Origin: JBBEAM01 sp942491105
GTDB taxonomy: Bacteria; Pseudomonadota; Alphaproteobacteria; Kiloniellales; DSM-21159
Assembly: GCA_942491105.1 (NCBI GenBank)
Contig: CALNZX010000002.1
Location: 62,001-126,000, forward strand
Direction of reading: 5' to 3'
Length of the DNA: 64,000 bases
Part shown: positions 7,644 through 18,328 of the stretch, piece by piece
How the letters are laid out: every line of letters starts with the position of its first letter
How positions within the stretch are numbered: position 1 is the first letter of the stretch
Notes under the pieces: model-generated
Databases searched by the model: none
The model's input: only the letters and a program-made list of their open reading frames with translations
Told to the model about the DNA's origin: nothing
Made by a program: the position numbers and the translations under genes

Positions 7644-10463
7644 ATGAGCGCAGCCCCCTACAAACACCTCTATCTGATCGACGGTTCCGGCTACATTTTC
7701 CGGGCCTATTACGCGATTCCGCCGCGCAGCACCTCCGGCGGCATCCCGACCAACGCCACCTTCGGCTTCACCAACATGCTGATCAAGCTGCTGCGCGAAA
7801 GCGAGGCCGACGGCCTGGCGGTGATCTTCGACGCCAGCGGCGGCTCCTTCCGCAACGACATCTACGATCTCTACAAGGCCAACCGCGACGAACCGCCGGA
7901 AGACCTGGTGCCGCAGTTCAAGATGATCCGCGAGGCGACCAAGGCCTTCAACCTGCCCTGCATCGAACTGGCGGGCTACGAGGCCGACGACCTGATCGCC
8001 ACCTATGCGCGCCTCGCCCGCGCCCAGGGCATCGAGGTCACCGTGGTCTCCTCGGACAAGGACCTGATGCAGCTGGTCGGCGAGGGCGTGACCATGCTCG
8101 ACCCGATGAAGGAGCGCCGCATCGGGCCGGAAGAGGTGCGTGAGAAGTTCGGCGTGCTGCCCGACAAGGTGATCGAGGTGCAGGCCCTGGCCGGGGATTC
8201 GACCGATAACATTCCCGGCGTGCCCGGCATCGGCATCAAGACGGCGGCCCAGTTGATCGGGGAGTACGGCGGCCTTGAGGAACTGCTGACGCGCGCCGGC
8301 GAGATCAAGCAGCCCAAGCGCCGCGAAAAGCTGATGGAAAACGCCGACATGGCGCGGCTGTCCCTGCAGCTGGTCACCCTGAAGCAGGACGTGCCGGTGG
8401 TCGAGGGGCTCGAGGAATTCGGCCTTCGCGAGCCGGAGCCGGAAGCGCTGCGCGATTTCCTGCAGACCTACGAGTTCCGCTCGATCCTCGCGCGCCTCGC
8501 CGACAAGCTGGGCGACATCGTTCCCGACGAGAAGGAAGCCGGCAAGGGCGGCGCGGGGGAAGCCCCGGCCCCGGTGGAGGACCGCTACGAGCTGGTCCAG
8601 GACGAAGAGGCGCTGGCCGCCTGGGTCGCCGCCGCCACCGAGGCCGGCGTGGTCGCGGTCGATACCGAGACCACCTCGCTGGACGCGCTGCGCGCGGAGC
8701 TGGTGGGCGTTTCCCTGGCCGTCGCGCCGGGCAAGGCCTGCTACATTCCGCTCGGCCACGTCGCGGTGGAAAGCGGCGGCGAGGCGGGGGCAAGCGCCGG
8801 TGACGGCGGCTTCGATTTCGAGGGCAAGGGCACGCCCGAGGCGCCGAAGCAGATTCCCCTGGAGCGGGCGCTGGCCCTGTTGAAGCCGCTGCTCGCCGAT
8901 CCCGGCGTGCTCAAGGTCGGACAGAACCTGAAATACGACATGCTGGTGCTGGCGCAGTACGGCGTCACGCTCGCGCCGATCGACGACACCATGCTGCTGT
9001 CCTACGTGCTGGAAGGCGGGCTGCATGGCCATGGCATGGACGAACTGGCCGAGCTGCATCTCGGCCGCCAGACCATCAAGTTCTCGCAGGTCGCGGGCAA
9101 GGGCAAGAACCAGGTCACCTTCGACAAGGTGGCGCTGGACGCCGCGCTCGACTACGCCGCCGAGGACGCCGACGTCACCCTGCGCCTCTGGCAGGCCCTG
9201 AAGCCGCGCCTGGTGACCGAGCGCATGGCCACGGTTTACGAGACCCTGGAACGGCCCTTGCTGCCGGTGCTGTTCGAGATGGAGCGCGCGGGCATCGAGG
9301 TCGATCCGACGATCCTGCGGCGGATGTCCAACGACTTCGCCCAGCGCATCGCCGAGGTCGAGGTCGAGATCTACAAGCTGGCGGGCCGCGAGTTCACCAT
9401 CGGCAGCCCCAAGCAACTCGGCGAGATCCTGTTCGGGGAAATGGGGCTGGAAGGCGGGCGCAAGGGCAAGTCGGGTTCCTTCGGCACCGGCGCCGATATC
9501 CTGGAGGCCTTCGCCGCGCAAGGCCATGAGCTGCCGGCCAAGGTGCTGCACTGGCGTCAGCTCTCCAAGCTCAAGTCGACCTATACCGACGCGCTGCAGA
9601 ACCAGATCGATCCCAGGACCGGGCGGGTCCATACCTCCTTCTCCCAGGCCGTCGCCTCGACCGGGCGGCTGTCCTCCAACGATCCCAACCTGCAGAACAT
9701 CCCGATCCGCACAGAAGAAGGGCGCAAGATCCGCACCGCCTTCGTCGCCGGCAAGGGCAAGAAGCTGATCTCCATCGACTACAGCCAGATCGAGCTGCGC
9801 CTGGCCGCCCATGCCGCCGACGTCAAGCTGCTCAAGCAGGCCTTCGCCGAGGGCCAGGACATTCACGCCGCCACCGCCAGCCAGGTCTTCGACGTGCCGC
9901 TGGAGCAGATGGATTCCGAGACCCGGCGCCGCGCCAAGGCGATCAACTTCGGCATTCTCTACGGCATGTCCGCCTATGGCCTGGCGCAGAACCTCGGCAT
10001 CGCCCAGGGCGAGGCCAAGGCCTATATCGAGGCCTATTTCGCGCGCTATCCGGAGATCAAGACCTACATGGACGCGATGAAGGCGATGGCCCGGGAAAAG
10101 GGCTACGTCACCTCGCTGTTCGGGCGGCGCATCCATATCCCCGCGATCACCGAGAAGAACCCGGCGCGGCGCAATTTCGGCGAGCGCGCGGCGATCAACG
10201 CGCCGCTGCAGGGCACCGCCGCCGACATCATCAAGCGCGCCATGGTCCGCGTGCCGCCGGCCCTGGCCGCCGCCAAGCTGTCCGGACGGATGCTGCTGCA
10301 GGTCCACGACGAGCTGATCTTCGAGGCGCCCGAGGGCGAGGTCGAGGAGACCATCGCCCTGGTCAAGGCGGTGATGGAGGACGCCCCCAACCCGGCCGTC
10401 GAACTCTCCGTGCCGCTGATCGCCGAGGCCGGTTTCGGCGATTCCTGGGCTTCGGGACACTGA
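7644..10463 (+). CDS. polA: DNA polymerase I
   Basis: About 939 residues in the full three-domain arrangement. The 5'-3' exonuclease occupies roughly 1-290 (LIDGSGYIFRAYY, SSDKDLMQLV, LAGDSTDNIPGVPGIG). The proofreading exonuclease has an intact VAVDTETTSLD motif at about 340-520, so editing is probably retained. The polymerase domain carries DYSQIELRLAAH and the catalytic HDELIFEAPEGE near the C-terminus. It performs repair synthesis and Okazaki primer removal. The longest ORF starts at a TTG at 7635; I prefer the ATG at 7644. The proofreading domain contains a glycine-rich insert around residues 375-395, a common place for length variation. Confidence 0.97.
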   Translation: MSAAPYKHLYLIDGSGYIFRAYYAIPPRSTSGGIPTNATFGFTNMLIKLLRESEADGLAVIFDASGGSFRNDIYDLYKANRDEPPEDLVPQFKMIREATKAFNLPCIELAGYEADDLIATYARLARAQGIEVTVVSSDKDLMQLVGEGVTMLDPMKERRIGPEEVREKFGVLPDKVIEVQALAGDSTDNIPGVPGIGIKTAAQLIGEYGGLEELLTRAGEIKQPKRREKLMENADMARLSLQLVTLKQDVPVVEGLEEFGLREPEPEALRDFLQTYEFRSILARLADKLGDIVPDEKEAGKGGAGEAPAPVEDRYELVQDEEALAAWVAAATEAGVVAVDTETTSLDALRAELVGVSLAVAPGKACYIPLGHVAVESGGEAGASAGDGGFDFEGKGTPEAPKQIPLERALALLKPLLADPGVLKVGQNLKYDMLVLAQYGVTLAPIDDTMLLSYVLEGGLHGHGMDELAELHLGRQTIKFSQVAGKGKNQVTFDKVALDAALDYAAEDADVTLRLWQALKPRLVTERMATVYETLERPLLPVLFEMERAGIEVDPTILRRMSNDFAQRIAEVEVEIYKLAGREFTIGSPKQLGEILFGEMGLEGGRKGKSGSFGTGADILEAFAAQGHELPAKVLHWRQLSKLKSTYTDALQNQIDPRTGRVHTSFSQAVASTGRLSSNDPNLQNIPIRTEEGRKIRTAFVAGKGKKLISIDYSQIELRLAAHAADVKLLKQAFAEGQDIHAATASQVFDVPLEQMDSETRRRAKAINFGILYGMSAYGLAQNLGIAQGEAKAYIEAYFARYPEIKTYMDAMKAMAREKGYVTSLFGRRIHIPAITEKNPARRNFGERAAINAPLQGTAADIIKRAMVRVPPALAAAKLSGRMLLQVHDELIFEAPEGEVEETIALVKAVMEDAPNPAVELSVPLIAEAGFGDSWASGH

Positions 10464-10641
10464 TAGGCGGCTTTTTAGAGTCTCTTGAAGTTTCCAGCAG
10501 GCGCTTTTACGGTTCTTTCCTGGTTCACGTAGTCTTGGCGTACCCAGTTAGTTGCCCCGCGCCTAGCCGAGTTACTCCCAAGCAGTGACCGCCCTGGCCG
10601 CGTTGCCGCGCGGCGACTGTACACGTGTGAAAGGAGTAGCC
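10464..10641 (+). promoter_or_regulatory. Long 5' leader of the cold-shock gene
   Basis: About 180 bp separate the polA stop from the cold-shock start, with no ORF of its own. It ends in a strong Shine-Dalgarno, AAGGAG (10631-10636), five bases before the ATG. Long structured leaders are typical of cspA-type genes, where they act as RNA thermosensors. That this leader does so is inference; the promoter was not pinpointed. Confidence 0.4.
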
Positions 10642-10851
10642 ATGGCTACTGGCACCGTAAAGTGGTTCAACCCGACCAAGGGCTATGGATTCATCCAGCC
10701 CGACGAAGGCGGCACCGACGCCTTCGTCCACATCTCCGCCGTCGAGCGGGCCGGTCTTGCCGGTCTGCGCGAGGGACAGAAAGTCGAGTACGAGCTGGTC
10801 CCCGGCCGCGACGGAAAGGTCGCGGCGGACAATCTGGTCGCGCTCGACTAG
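10642..10851 (+). CDS. CspA-family cold-shock protein
   Basis: 69 residues forming a single cold-shock (OB-fold) domain. RNP1 is KGYGFIQP and RNP2 is DAFVHIS, after the typical start TGTVKWFNPTKG. These proteins bind single-stranded RNA or DNA and melt secondary structure during cold or growth transitions. The ATG at 10642 is fixed by AAGGAG at 10631-10636 and by family length; an upstream GTG would add an implausible 19-residue extension. A strong terminator follows 34 bp after the stop, so it is probably monocistronic. Confidence 0.95.
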   Translation: MATGTVKWFNPTKGYGFIQPDEGGTDAFVHISAVERAGLAGLREGQKVEYELVPGRDGKVAADNLVALD

Positions 10852-10885
10852 CAGTCTGCGAACATCGGGTCGCGAGACCCTCGGC

Positions 10886-10919
10886 GAAGGGGGTCGGTTC
10901 CGGCCCCCTTCCTGTTTTT
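10886..10919 (+). terminator. Rho-independent terminator of the cold-shock gene
   Basis: A GC-rich hairpin GAAGGGGGTC/GGCCCCCTTC (one wobble or mismatch) with a short GGTTCC loop region is followed by CTGTTTTTG. It lies between the cold-shock stop at 10851 and the next start at 10932, in plus orientation. Confidence 0.85.
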
Positions 10920-10931
10920 GCGGAGCGCGCG

Positions 10932-11567
10932 ATGGCCGGCGAGATCGAGTATTTCTATTCCACCCGCTCCTCCTTCGCCTATCTCGGCCACGCGGAGATT
11001 CTGCGTCTGGCGCGCGCCCACGGCCGCCGCCTGATCCACAAGCCGATGCTGCTGGCCATCGTCGTCCCCGGCACCGGCGGCATACCCTTTCAGCAGCGCC
11101 ACCCCGCCCGTCTCGCCCAGGCCTGGGACGACCTGCAGCGCTGGGCCGATTTCCGGAACATCCCGATCCAGCGCCAGGACCCCAAGCACCATGACGGCCC
11201 CCTGGAACTGCCCAGCGGACTGGTCGTCGCCGCGCAGCGCGCGCCGGAGGTCGGCCAGGACGCGCTCGACAGCCTGGCTTTCGAGATTCTCGCCGCGCTG
11301 TGGCGCGACGACCGCGACATCGCGGACCCCCGGGTGCTGCGCGATCTCTGCGGCAAGGCCGGGATCGCCGGGGCCGAGGCCGAGCGCTTGATCGCGGCGG
11401 CGCTGTCGCCGGCGGCCCAGGAGGAGGTCCGCGCCAATAGCGCCGAGGCGGTGCGGCGCGGCATCATCGGCGCGCCGAGCTACGCCGTCGACGGCGAGAT
11501 CTTTTTCGGCCAGGACAGACTGGATTTCGTCGCCCGCGCGCTGCAGGCCGCGGACGCCTCGGGCTAG
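10932..11567 (+). CDS. 2-hydroxychromene-2-carboxylate isomerase family protein (DsbA fold, kappa-GST-like)
   Basis: 211 residues. The N-terminal strand-helix FYSTRSSFAYLGHAEI carries Ser where DsbA has its CxxC, as in HCCA isomerases and kappa-class GSTs. The C-terminal GIIGAPSYAVDGEIFFGQDRLD is the family's cis-Pro/glutathione-site signature. Founding members isomerise 2-hydroxychromene-2-carboxylate in naphthalene breakdown with glutathione as cofactor. No aromatic-degradation genes flank it, so the role is probably generic glutathione-dependent chemistry. ATG 10932 lies just after the terminator; the longer ORF starting at 10662 overlaps the cold-shock gene and is rejected. Confidence 0.85.
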   Translation: MAGEIEYFYSTRSSFAYLGHAEILRLARAHGRRLIHKPMLLAIVVPGTGGIPFQQRHPARLAQAWDDLQRWADFRNIPIQRQDPKHHDGPLELPSGLVVAAQRAPEVGQDALDSLAFEILAALWRDDRDIADPRVLRDLCGKAGIAGAEAERLIAAALSPAAQEEVRANSAEAVRRGIIGAPSYAVDGEIFFGQDRLDFVARALQAADASG

Positions 11568-11597
11568 TCTCGCGGCAACACTCCGGGGAGTCAGGCC

Positions 11598-11807
11598 ATG
11601 AACGAGCGCAGCGAACACCGATTCCATCTTTGGGGCTGGATCGTCTTCATCGTCTGCGCCTTTTTCTTTATCGCCACCACGACACGCGACGGCGACGTGC
11701 TCGGCGTGATTGCCAGCCTGCTGTTCCTGTTCGCCTGCGTCCTGTTTCTGATTCCCCTGCTCGCCAAGGACCGGGCCCGCAGGAAGGCGCGGCGCGAGGA
11801 TTACTGA
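11598..11807 (+). CDS. Small two-helix membrane protein, unknown function
   Basis: 69 residues with two predicted membrane helices (about 12-27, GWIVFIVCAFFFIATT, and 34-54, VLGVIASLLFLFACVLFLIP), then a strongly basic tail (KDRARRKARRED). CGGGGAG lies upstream of the ATG. It sits 30 bp after the isomerase gene on the same strand, and its 3' end overlaps the end of the convergent yciB by 7 bp. I do not recognise a named family. The signal, helices and SD make it a credible small gene. Confidence 0.6.
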   Translation: MNERSEHRFHLWGWIVFIVCAFFFIATTTRDGDVLGVIASLLFLFACVLFLIPLLAKDRARRKARREDY

Positions 11808-12391
11808 TCCGGCTCTTGCTCCGGGGTTTCCTCGTCCTCGATATTGTGGCGCGCGATGAAGGGGAACTGGCTGGCGACGAAGGCCAGGGTGATGCCCATC
11901 TGGCCGAAGGTGTCGAAGCTGACCCAGAAATCCGTCGAGAAGCCGCGCCACACCACCTCGTTGGCGATGGCCATGACAACGAAAAAGACGGCGAAGCGGA
12001 TGGTCAGGGTGCGCCAGGCCCGCTCGGGAAGATTGACGGCCTTGCCCATGATCAGCTTCAGCCAGACCTTGCCGATCGCCAGGCCGCCGAGCAGGATCGC
12101 CGCGAACAGCAGCTGCATGATCGTCGGCTTGATCTTGATGAAGAGATCGTCCTCGAAGATCAAGGTCAGGCCGCCGAAGATCGACAGCACCACGGCGGCC
12201 AGCAGCGGCAGCCAGGGCACCCGCTTGGCGCCCAGCCAGGACACCGCCAGCGCAACCAGGCTGGCGGCCACCAACGCCGCCGTGGCGGTCAGGATGTCGG
12301 TCGCGAAGTAGACGCCGAAAAAGACCAGCAGCGGGCCGTAATCGGCGCCGATGCGCAGCCAGGGCGGAGTCTTGGTGTCTTCAGACGTCAT
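11801..12391 (-). CDS. yciB: YciB / IspZ-type inner membrane septation protein
   Basis: 196 residues with five to six membrane helices and the family landmarks YGPLLVFFGVYFATD, GGLTLIFEDDLFIKIKPT, GKAVNLPERAWRTL and AIANEVVWR...WVSFDTFG. In E. coli YciB interacts with the cell elongation and division machinery and affects membrane properties; the exact biochemical role is unsettled. The start is the ATG at 12391 (MTSEDTKTPP), which overlaps the rhomboid stop by 11 bp. The longer ORF would add 41 residues read from inside the rhomboid gene. Confidence 0.92.
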   Translation of the reverse strand: MTSEDTKTPPWLRIGADYGPLLVFFGVYFATDILTATAALVAASLVALAVSWLGAKRVPWLPLLAAVVLSIFGGLTLIFEDDLFIKIKPTIMQLLFAAILLGGLAIGKVWLKLIMGKAVNLPERAWRTLTIRFAVFFVVMAIANEVVWRGFSTDFWVSFDTFGQMGITLAFVASQFPFIARHNIEDEETPEQEPDQ

Positions 12392-13133
12392 TTCGGGTCT
12401 CCAGGATTCGCGGCGGCCGGCGCCGGCGCAACAGGGGAAACAGCGCGACTCCCGTGAAGAAGCCGCCGGCGTGCGCCTCCCAGGCGATGCGCTCCACGCC
12501 ACCCATGCCGCCAACCGCGGCGTAGCCGAAGTTGAGCAGCATCATGACCGCGCAGTACCAGGCGACTTTTTTCACCCGCTCCAGGCCCCGGTCGGCGGGC
12601 TGCAGCACCCAGAGATAGGCCCCCGCTCCGAGCAGGCCGAACACCACGCCCGACGCGCCGATCAGCACCGCGACCTGCCCCCAGGCCAGCAGGATCTGAC
12701 CCGCCGCGCCGCCGATCGCGGTCAGCAGGAAAAACCCCAGGAAGCGCAACGCGCCCAGGCTTTGGTAGACGCGGCTGCCGAGGATCAGCAGCCACAGCCC
12801 ATTGAAAAAGATGTGCAGCCAGTTGGCATGCAGGAAGGCGTGGCTGACCAGGGTATAGAAGCGCGCCGGATCGAAGGGGCTGTGCAGATCGAAGAGGATC
12901 AGCGCCAGCGTGAAGACGACCTCCGCTTCCGCGCGCGGCGGCAAGGCGTAGCGCAGCAGGTGCAGCCCCAGCATGACCGCGAGCAGGACCAGGATCACCT
13001 TCGGCACCTTGAAGGCCGGCCGCCGCGGCCCCCGGGTGCCAGGTTCCCGGGCATCGGGCCCACGGCCCGGCCCTTGCGGGGGGACTTCGCGCCGCCCGGC
13101 GCCTTCACCGCCGCTTTTGGGTATTACAGACAT
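12381..13133 (-). CDS. Rhomboid family intramembrane serine protease
   Basis: 250 residues: a basic, proline-rich cytoplasmic N-terminus of about 42 residues, then six membrane helices. The catalytic serine is Ser161 in the GASG motif (IGASGVVFGLLGAGAYL) and the catalytic histidine is His221 in AWEAHAGGFFTG. The first-loop HAFLHANWLHIFFNGLWL and following helix match the rhomboid helix-2 HxxxN signature. Rhomboids cleave transmembrane substrates inside the bilayer; the substrate is unknown. It overlaps the downstream yciB, so the pair is probably translated together. Confidence 0.92.
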   Translation of the reverse strand: MSVIPKSGGEGAGRREVPPQGPGRGPDAREPGTRGPRRPAFKVPKVILVLLAVMLGLHLLRYALPPRAEAEVVFTLALILFDLHSPFDPARFYTLVSHAFLHANWLHIFFNGLWLLILGSRVYQSLGALRFLGFFLLTAIGGAAGQILLAWGQVAVLIGASGVVFGLLGAGAYLWVLQPADRGLERVKKVAWYCAVMMLLNFGYAAVGGMGGVERIAWEAHAGGFFTGVALFPLLRRRRPPRILETRNDV

Positions 13134-13403
13134 GCGCCGCCTTTCGCGTGTTCGCCGGCCACCGGGTTCCGGCGGCCCGCACTAGGCCGAAGGCTGGGTG
13201 GATTTGTCAATGCGGCAGAGCCTTGAGGATCCGGGGATTGTCACAAAATTCGACCTAATGCCTTGGCCTAGAACATTTATTCCAGATACCAGCGGGTCGG
13301 AACCCCGGCCCGCCGCCGTGAAATGGTCATAATCTGCCCAACGATTCTCCGTAATCTAGGGCCAAGTTATGATCCTAGGCAAAACGCCTTGGAGGTCGGA
13401 ACC

Positions 13404-13631
13404 ATGAAGACGCTTACCATCGCTTTCGCAACCGCGGCCATGCTTGGCCTTGCTGGCTGCAGCAACATGAACCAGACCGAGCAGCGCATCGTCAGCGGTG
13501 TCGCGATCGGTGCCGCCGTCGGCACCGGAGTCGGCGCCGTGGCGGGTGGCATCGGTCTGCTGGAAGGCGCCGCGATCGGCGCCGGCGTCGGCGGCCTGAC
13601 GGGCTGGATTGTCGACGAAACACAGGATTAA
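13404..13631 (+). CDS. Glycine-zipper lipoprotein (small)
   Basis: 75 residues: a signal peptide with lipobox LAGC (Cys at about 20), then a glycine-zipper segment (AIGAAVGTGVGAVAGG and GAAIGAGVGGLTGW). It ends in an acidic DETQD tail. GGAGG at 13391 fixes the ATG at 13404. Glycine-zipper lipoproteins are usually outer-membrane associated; no enzyme function is expected. The 270 bp upstream carry no gene and several GC-rich inverted repeats. It resembles the N-terminal half of the lipoprotein at 58111-58569. A strong terminator follows. Confidence 0.8.
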   Translation: MKTLTIAFATAAMLGLAGCSNMNQTEQRIVSGVAIGAAVGTGVGAVAGGIGLLEGAAIGAGVGGLTGWIVDETQD

Positions 13632-13704
13632 GGCTCACCGCACGAGCCGCTAAGACTGCGCGCCAATCAAGAGACTCCCCCCTAAAGCTCGGATGCGCGT
13701 AGAA

Positions 13705-13745
13705 GAGGGCCGTGGCTCCCCCCAGCCGCGGCCCTCACTTTTTTT
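13705..13745 (+). terminator. Rho-independent terminator after the glycine-zipper lipoprotein gene
   Basis: A 13-bp stem GAGGGCCGTGGCT/AGCCGCGGCCCTC (one G-T pair) with a C-rich loop is followed by a run of seven T (13739-13745). It also lies downstream of pckA on the other strand, where the U-tract is poor. Confidence 0.93.
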
Positions 13746-13769
13746 GCGCGCTGCCTCTCAAGCCCGCGA

Positions 13770-15380
<1,611 letters not shown>

Positions 15381-15688
15381 CCGTCTCCCCGTGAAAAAAA
15401 GCGCCTCGCGCGGGCGGAGCGCCGCCGCGTGGGCCTTCGTCGCATGCTTGTCGGAGGAATATGCCGGGCCGCCATCGCCCTGGCAACCGGGGAAGGCCGC
15501 GTGCCTGCGCCGCGGGGGAAAATCGCCACGGCTTGTGCCCCGGCCCCCAAGTGTTCCATAAAGCACCACAAATCAACCCAGGAGAGGTCGCAAAGCCGCC
15601 ACAGTCCGCCGCGAATGTCATTTTTATGATACAGCGCACAGGCCAAGCGGCAGAAAACCTCTCCGGCGAAGCATCCCAGGGATCGCAG
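15381..15688. promoter_or_regulatory. Divergent pckA / chvI intergenic region
   Basis: 308 bp without a convincing gene. It must hold the divergent promoters for pckA (minus) and chvI-chvG-hprK/rapZ-pts (plus). An AT-rich patch TGTCATTTTTATGATACA at 15616-15633 is an imperfect inverted repeat and the best operator candidate, but I cannot assign a protein to it. GGGGAG lies next to the pckA start. Confidence 0.4.
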
Positions 15689-16387
15689 ATGCAACACACC
15701 ATTGCCCTCGTCGACGACGATCGAAACATCCTCACCTCCGTCTCGATTGCCTTGGAGGCCGAGGGCTTCAAGGTGCGGACCTATACCGACGGCTACGAGG
15801 CCCTGCGCGGTCTCAATACCCAGCCGGTGGATCTCGCCGTGCTCGATATCAAGATGCCGCGCATGGATGGCATGGAGCTGCTGGGGCGGCTGCGCGAAAG
15901 CTCCAGCCTGCCGGTGATTTTCCTGACCTCGAAGGACGACGAGGTCGATGAAGTCCTCGGACTGCGCATGGGCGCCGACGACTACATCACCAAGCCCTTC
16001 ACCCAGCGCCTGCTGGTCGAGCGCATCCGCGCCCTGCTGCGCCGCGAGGAGCTGCGTAACGCCAGCGACAACGACGCCAAGGAAGCGCCGGTCGCGCGCG
16101 GCGACCTGCTGCTCGACCCGGCCCGCCATCTCTGTACCTGGAAGGGCGAGCAGGTGAACCTGACCGTCACGGAGTTTTTGATCCTGAAGGCGCTGGCGCT
16201 GCGGCCCGGGCACGTCAAGAACCGGGACCAGTTGATGGACGCCGCTTACGGCGAGCACATCTATGTCGACGACCGCACCATCGACAGCCACATCAAGCGG
16301 CTGCGCAAGAAGTTCAAGCAGGTCGACGACGATTTCGACCAGATTGAAACGCTCTACGGCGTCGGCTACCGCTACCGCGATCAGTAG
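15689..16387 (+). CDS. chvI: Two-component response regulator ChvI
   Basis: 232 residues: an OmpR/PhoB-type regulator with receiver (phosphoacceptor Asp53 in LAVLDIKMPRMDG, Lys in YITKPF) and a C-terminal winged helix (VTEFLILKALA ... YVDDRTIDSHIKRLRKKF). It receives phosphate from ChvG, encoded 84 bp downstream. In Agrobacterium, Sinorhizobium and Brucella this system responds to acid or envelope stress and controls envelope and virulence genes. The ATG at 15689 begins the receiver (MQHTIALVDDD) at normal family length. Gene order chvI-chvG-hprK-rapZ-EIIA-HPr-EI is characteristic of alphaproteobacteria. Confidence 0.94.
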   Translation: MQHTIALVDDDRNILTSVSIALEAEGFKVRTYTDGYEALRGLNTQPVDLAVLDIKMPRMDGMELLGRLRESSSLPVIFLTSKDDEVDEVLGLRMGADDYITKPFTQRLLVERIRALLRREELRNASDNDAKEAPVARGDLLLDPARHLCTWKGEQVNLTVTEFLILKALALRPGHVKNRDQLMDAAYGEHIYVDDRTIDSHIKRLRKKFKQVDDDFDQIETLYGVGYRYRDQ

Positions 16388-16471
16388 GCGCGCGGCGGCC
16401 GGAAACCATCCTTGCGGACGTGCGGCGAGAATTGACGCAAGGCTTCCACTTGGCGGCTATACTGCCGAGCC

Positions 16472-18322
16472 ATGACCGCCGAACTTAATCGAACGCACAG
16501 CGCCGAAAGCGACGACGCGCCCGCCGAAGCGGAGCGCGCGCCGCCACGGCCGCACGGCCACGGGACAAAGCCCGAGCCGGAGGAGTCTTCCGAGGAGTCC
16601 TTCGACGAAATTCTGGAAGACGAGCTGGAAGACGAGACCCACTGGGCCGCTTCCGCCCTGGACGAAGAGTCGCGGCCGCGGCGCAGGCGCCGCAGGCGCC
16701 GCGCATGGAGCTCGCCGCTCACCCGCAAAATCCTCGCCATCAATCTGCTGGCCCTGGTGATCCCGATCATGGGGCTGCTGCATCTCGACGACTACCGCCA
16801 GACGCTGATTGCCTCGGAACAGGAAGCCATGCTGACCCAGGCTCAGGCTTTCTCCGTCGCGCTGGGCGCGACGGCGGTGCGCTCCAGCGAAGACGGCGAG
16901 CAGCTGCTGCTGCACGAAACGACGCGGCTGCTGATGCGCCAGTTCTGGAGCGATACGAGCCTGCGGGCGCGGGTGTTTGGGCGCAACGGCGTAATCGTCG
17001 CCGACAGCGCCCAGCTCACCAGCGTCGGCGGCCTGGTCATCATCGAGGATCTGATCGAGCCGGAAAAAAAGTGGGGCGACCGCTTCCTGGAATTGATGGC
17101 CGGCGCCTATGACGCGATTTCCAGGCGGCTGTCCGGCAGCAACCAATATCCGCGGATTCCCGAGGGCCCGAATCTCAATGCCGACGCCTTCGACGAAGTG
17201 ATCGGCGCGCTGGAGGGCGAAACCCCGGGCCGGGTCCGCGCGCGTTCCGATGGCCGTTTGGCCCTGACCGTCGCGGTGCCGGTGCAGCGCTACCGCCAGA
17301 TCGTCGCGGCCTTGCTGCTCTCCAAGGATGGCACGGCGGTCCGGCGCGCCGTCAGCAGCCGGCGGCGCGATATCCTGATCGTCTTCGGCGTCGCGTTCAC
17401 CATCACAGTGCTGCTGTCGCTCTATCTGGCGCGCACCATTGCCCGGCCGATTCAGATCCTGGCCGGCGCGGCGGGGCGGGTGCGTGGCGGGCGCGGCGGC
17501 ATCAGCCAGCGCGCCCAGATTCCGGATTTCACCAGCCGGCAGGACGAAATCGGCGACCTCTCCGGCGCCTTGATCGACATGACCAACGTGCTGCAGGAAC
17601 GCCTCGACGCCATCGAGGGCTTCGCCGCCGACGTGGCCCATGAAATCAAGAACCCGCTGACCTCCCTGCGCAGCGCCGTGGAAACGGTCAAGCGGATTGA
17701 AAATCCGGAGCAGCAAAAAAAGCTGATGTCGATCATTCTCGACGACGTGCAGCGCCTCGACCGGCTGATCAGCGATATCTCCGACGCCTCGCGCCTCGAT
17801 GCCGAGTTGCTGCGCGCCGAGATGGAGCCCGTCGACGTCACCAAGCTGCTGCAGGCCCTGGTCGATGTGCATCGTGCCGGCGCCGAGAGCCGCGAAGACG
17901 GTCCGCGCTTTGAAATCCACGTCCCCGAGGACGAGACGCTGCAGGTACAGGGCCTGGAAGGCCGTATCGGACAGGTGTTCCGCAACCTGATCAGCAACGC
18001 CGTCTCCTTCAGTCCGCCGGGCGGTACCATCCGCCTGGAAGCCAAGCTGGTGCCCGACGCCGACCCGCGCAACCCGGGCTGGGCGATGATCACCGTGGCC
18101 GACGAGGGGCCCGGCATTCCGCAAAACAAGATCAAGGACGTCTTCAGCCGATTCTATACCCAGCGTCCGGAAGGCGAGAAGTTCGGCACTCATTCCGGGC
18201 TGGGGCTGAGTATCTCCAAACAGATCGTTGAAGCGCACCACGGCGCCATCCACGCCGAGAACCGCCATATCGGCGGCAAGGTGGCCGGCGCCCGCTTCGT
18301 CGTCTACCTACCCGCGGAGTAG
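16472..18322 (+). CDS. chvG: Sensor histidine kinase ChvG
   Basis: 616 residues. An unusual acidic cytoplasmic N-terminus (about 1-65) is followed by an arginine stretch (RPRRRRRRRR) and the first membrane helix (about 88-106, ILAINLLALVIPIMGLL). Then come a periplasmic sensor domain, a second helix (about 302-322), HAMP, the HisKA H-box FAADVAHEIKNPL (His390) and an HATPase with N-box FRNLISNAVSF, DEGPGIP and GLGLSIS. It partners ChvI. In other species the periplasmic domain is bound and inhibited by ExoR; no exoR is in this window. The long acidic-to-basic N-terminal extension is the only odd feature. Confidence 0.93.
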   Translation: MTAELNRTHSAESDDAPAEAERAPPRPHGHGTKPEPEESSEESFDEILEDELEDETHWAASALDEESRPRRRRRRRRAWSSPLTRKILAINLLALVIPIMGLLHLDDYRQTLIASEQEAMLTQAQAFSVALGATAVRSSEDGEQLLLHETTRLLMRQFWSDTSLRARVFGRNGVIVADSAQLTSVGGLVIIEDLIEPEKKWGDRFLELMAGAYDAISRRLSGSNQYPRIPEGPNLNADAFDEVIGALEGETPGRVRARSDGRLALTVAVPVQRYRQIVAALLLSKDGTAVRRAVSSRRRDILIVFGVAFTITVLLSLYLARTIARPIQILAGAAGRVRGGRGGISQRAQIPDFTSRQDEIGDLSGALIDMTNVLQERLDAIEGFAADVAHEIKNPLTSLRSAVETVKRIENPEQQKKLMSIILDDVQRLDRLISDISDASRLDAELLRAEMEPVDVTKLLQALVDVHRAGAESREDGPRFEIHVPEDETLQVQGLEGRIGQVFRNLISNAVSFSPPGGTIRLEAKLVPDADPRNPGWAMITVADEGPGIPQNKIKDVFSRFYTQRPEGEKFGTHSGLGLSISKQIVEAHHGAIHAENRHIGGKVAGARFVVYLPAE

Positions 18323-18328
18323 CCGGCC

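Noticed and set aside
7602..10460. 952-residue minus-strand frame opposite polA
   Set aside because: It mirrors polA codons at high GC, has no recognisable domain, and polA is certain.
15616..15633. Imperfect palindrome TGTCAT...ATGATACA before chvI as a ChvI operator
   Set aside because: Too irregular and no known consensus to match; kept only as a note in the intergenic entry.
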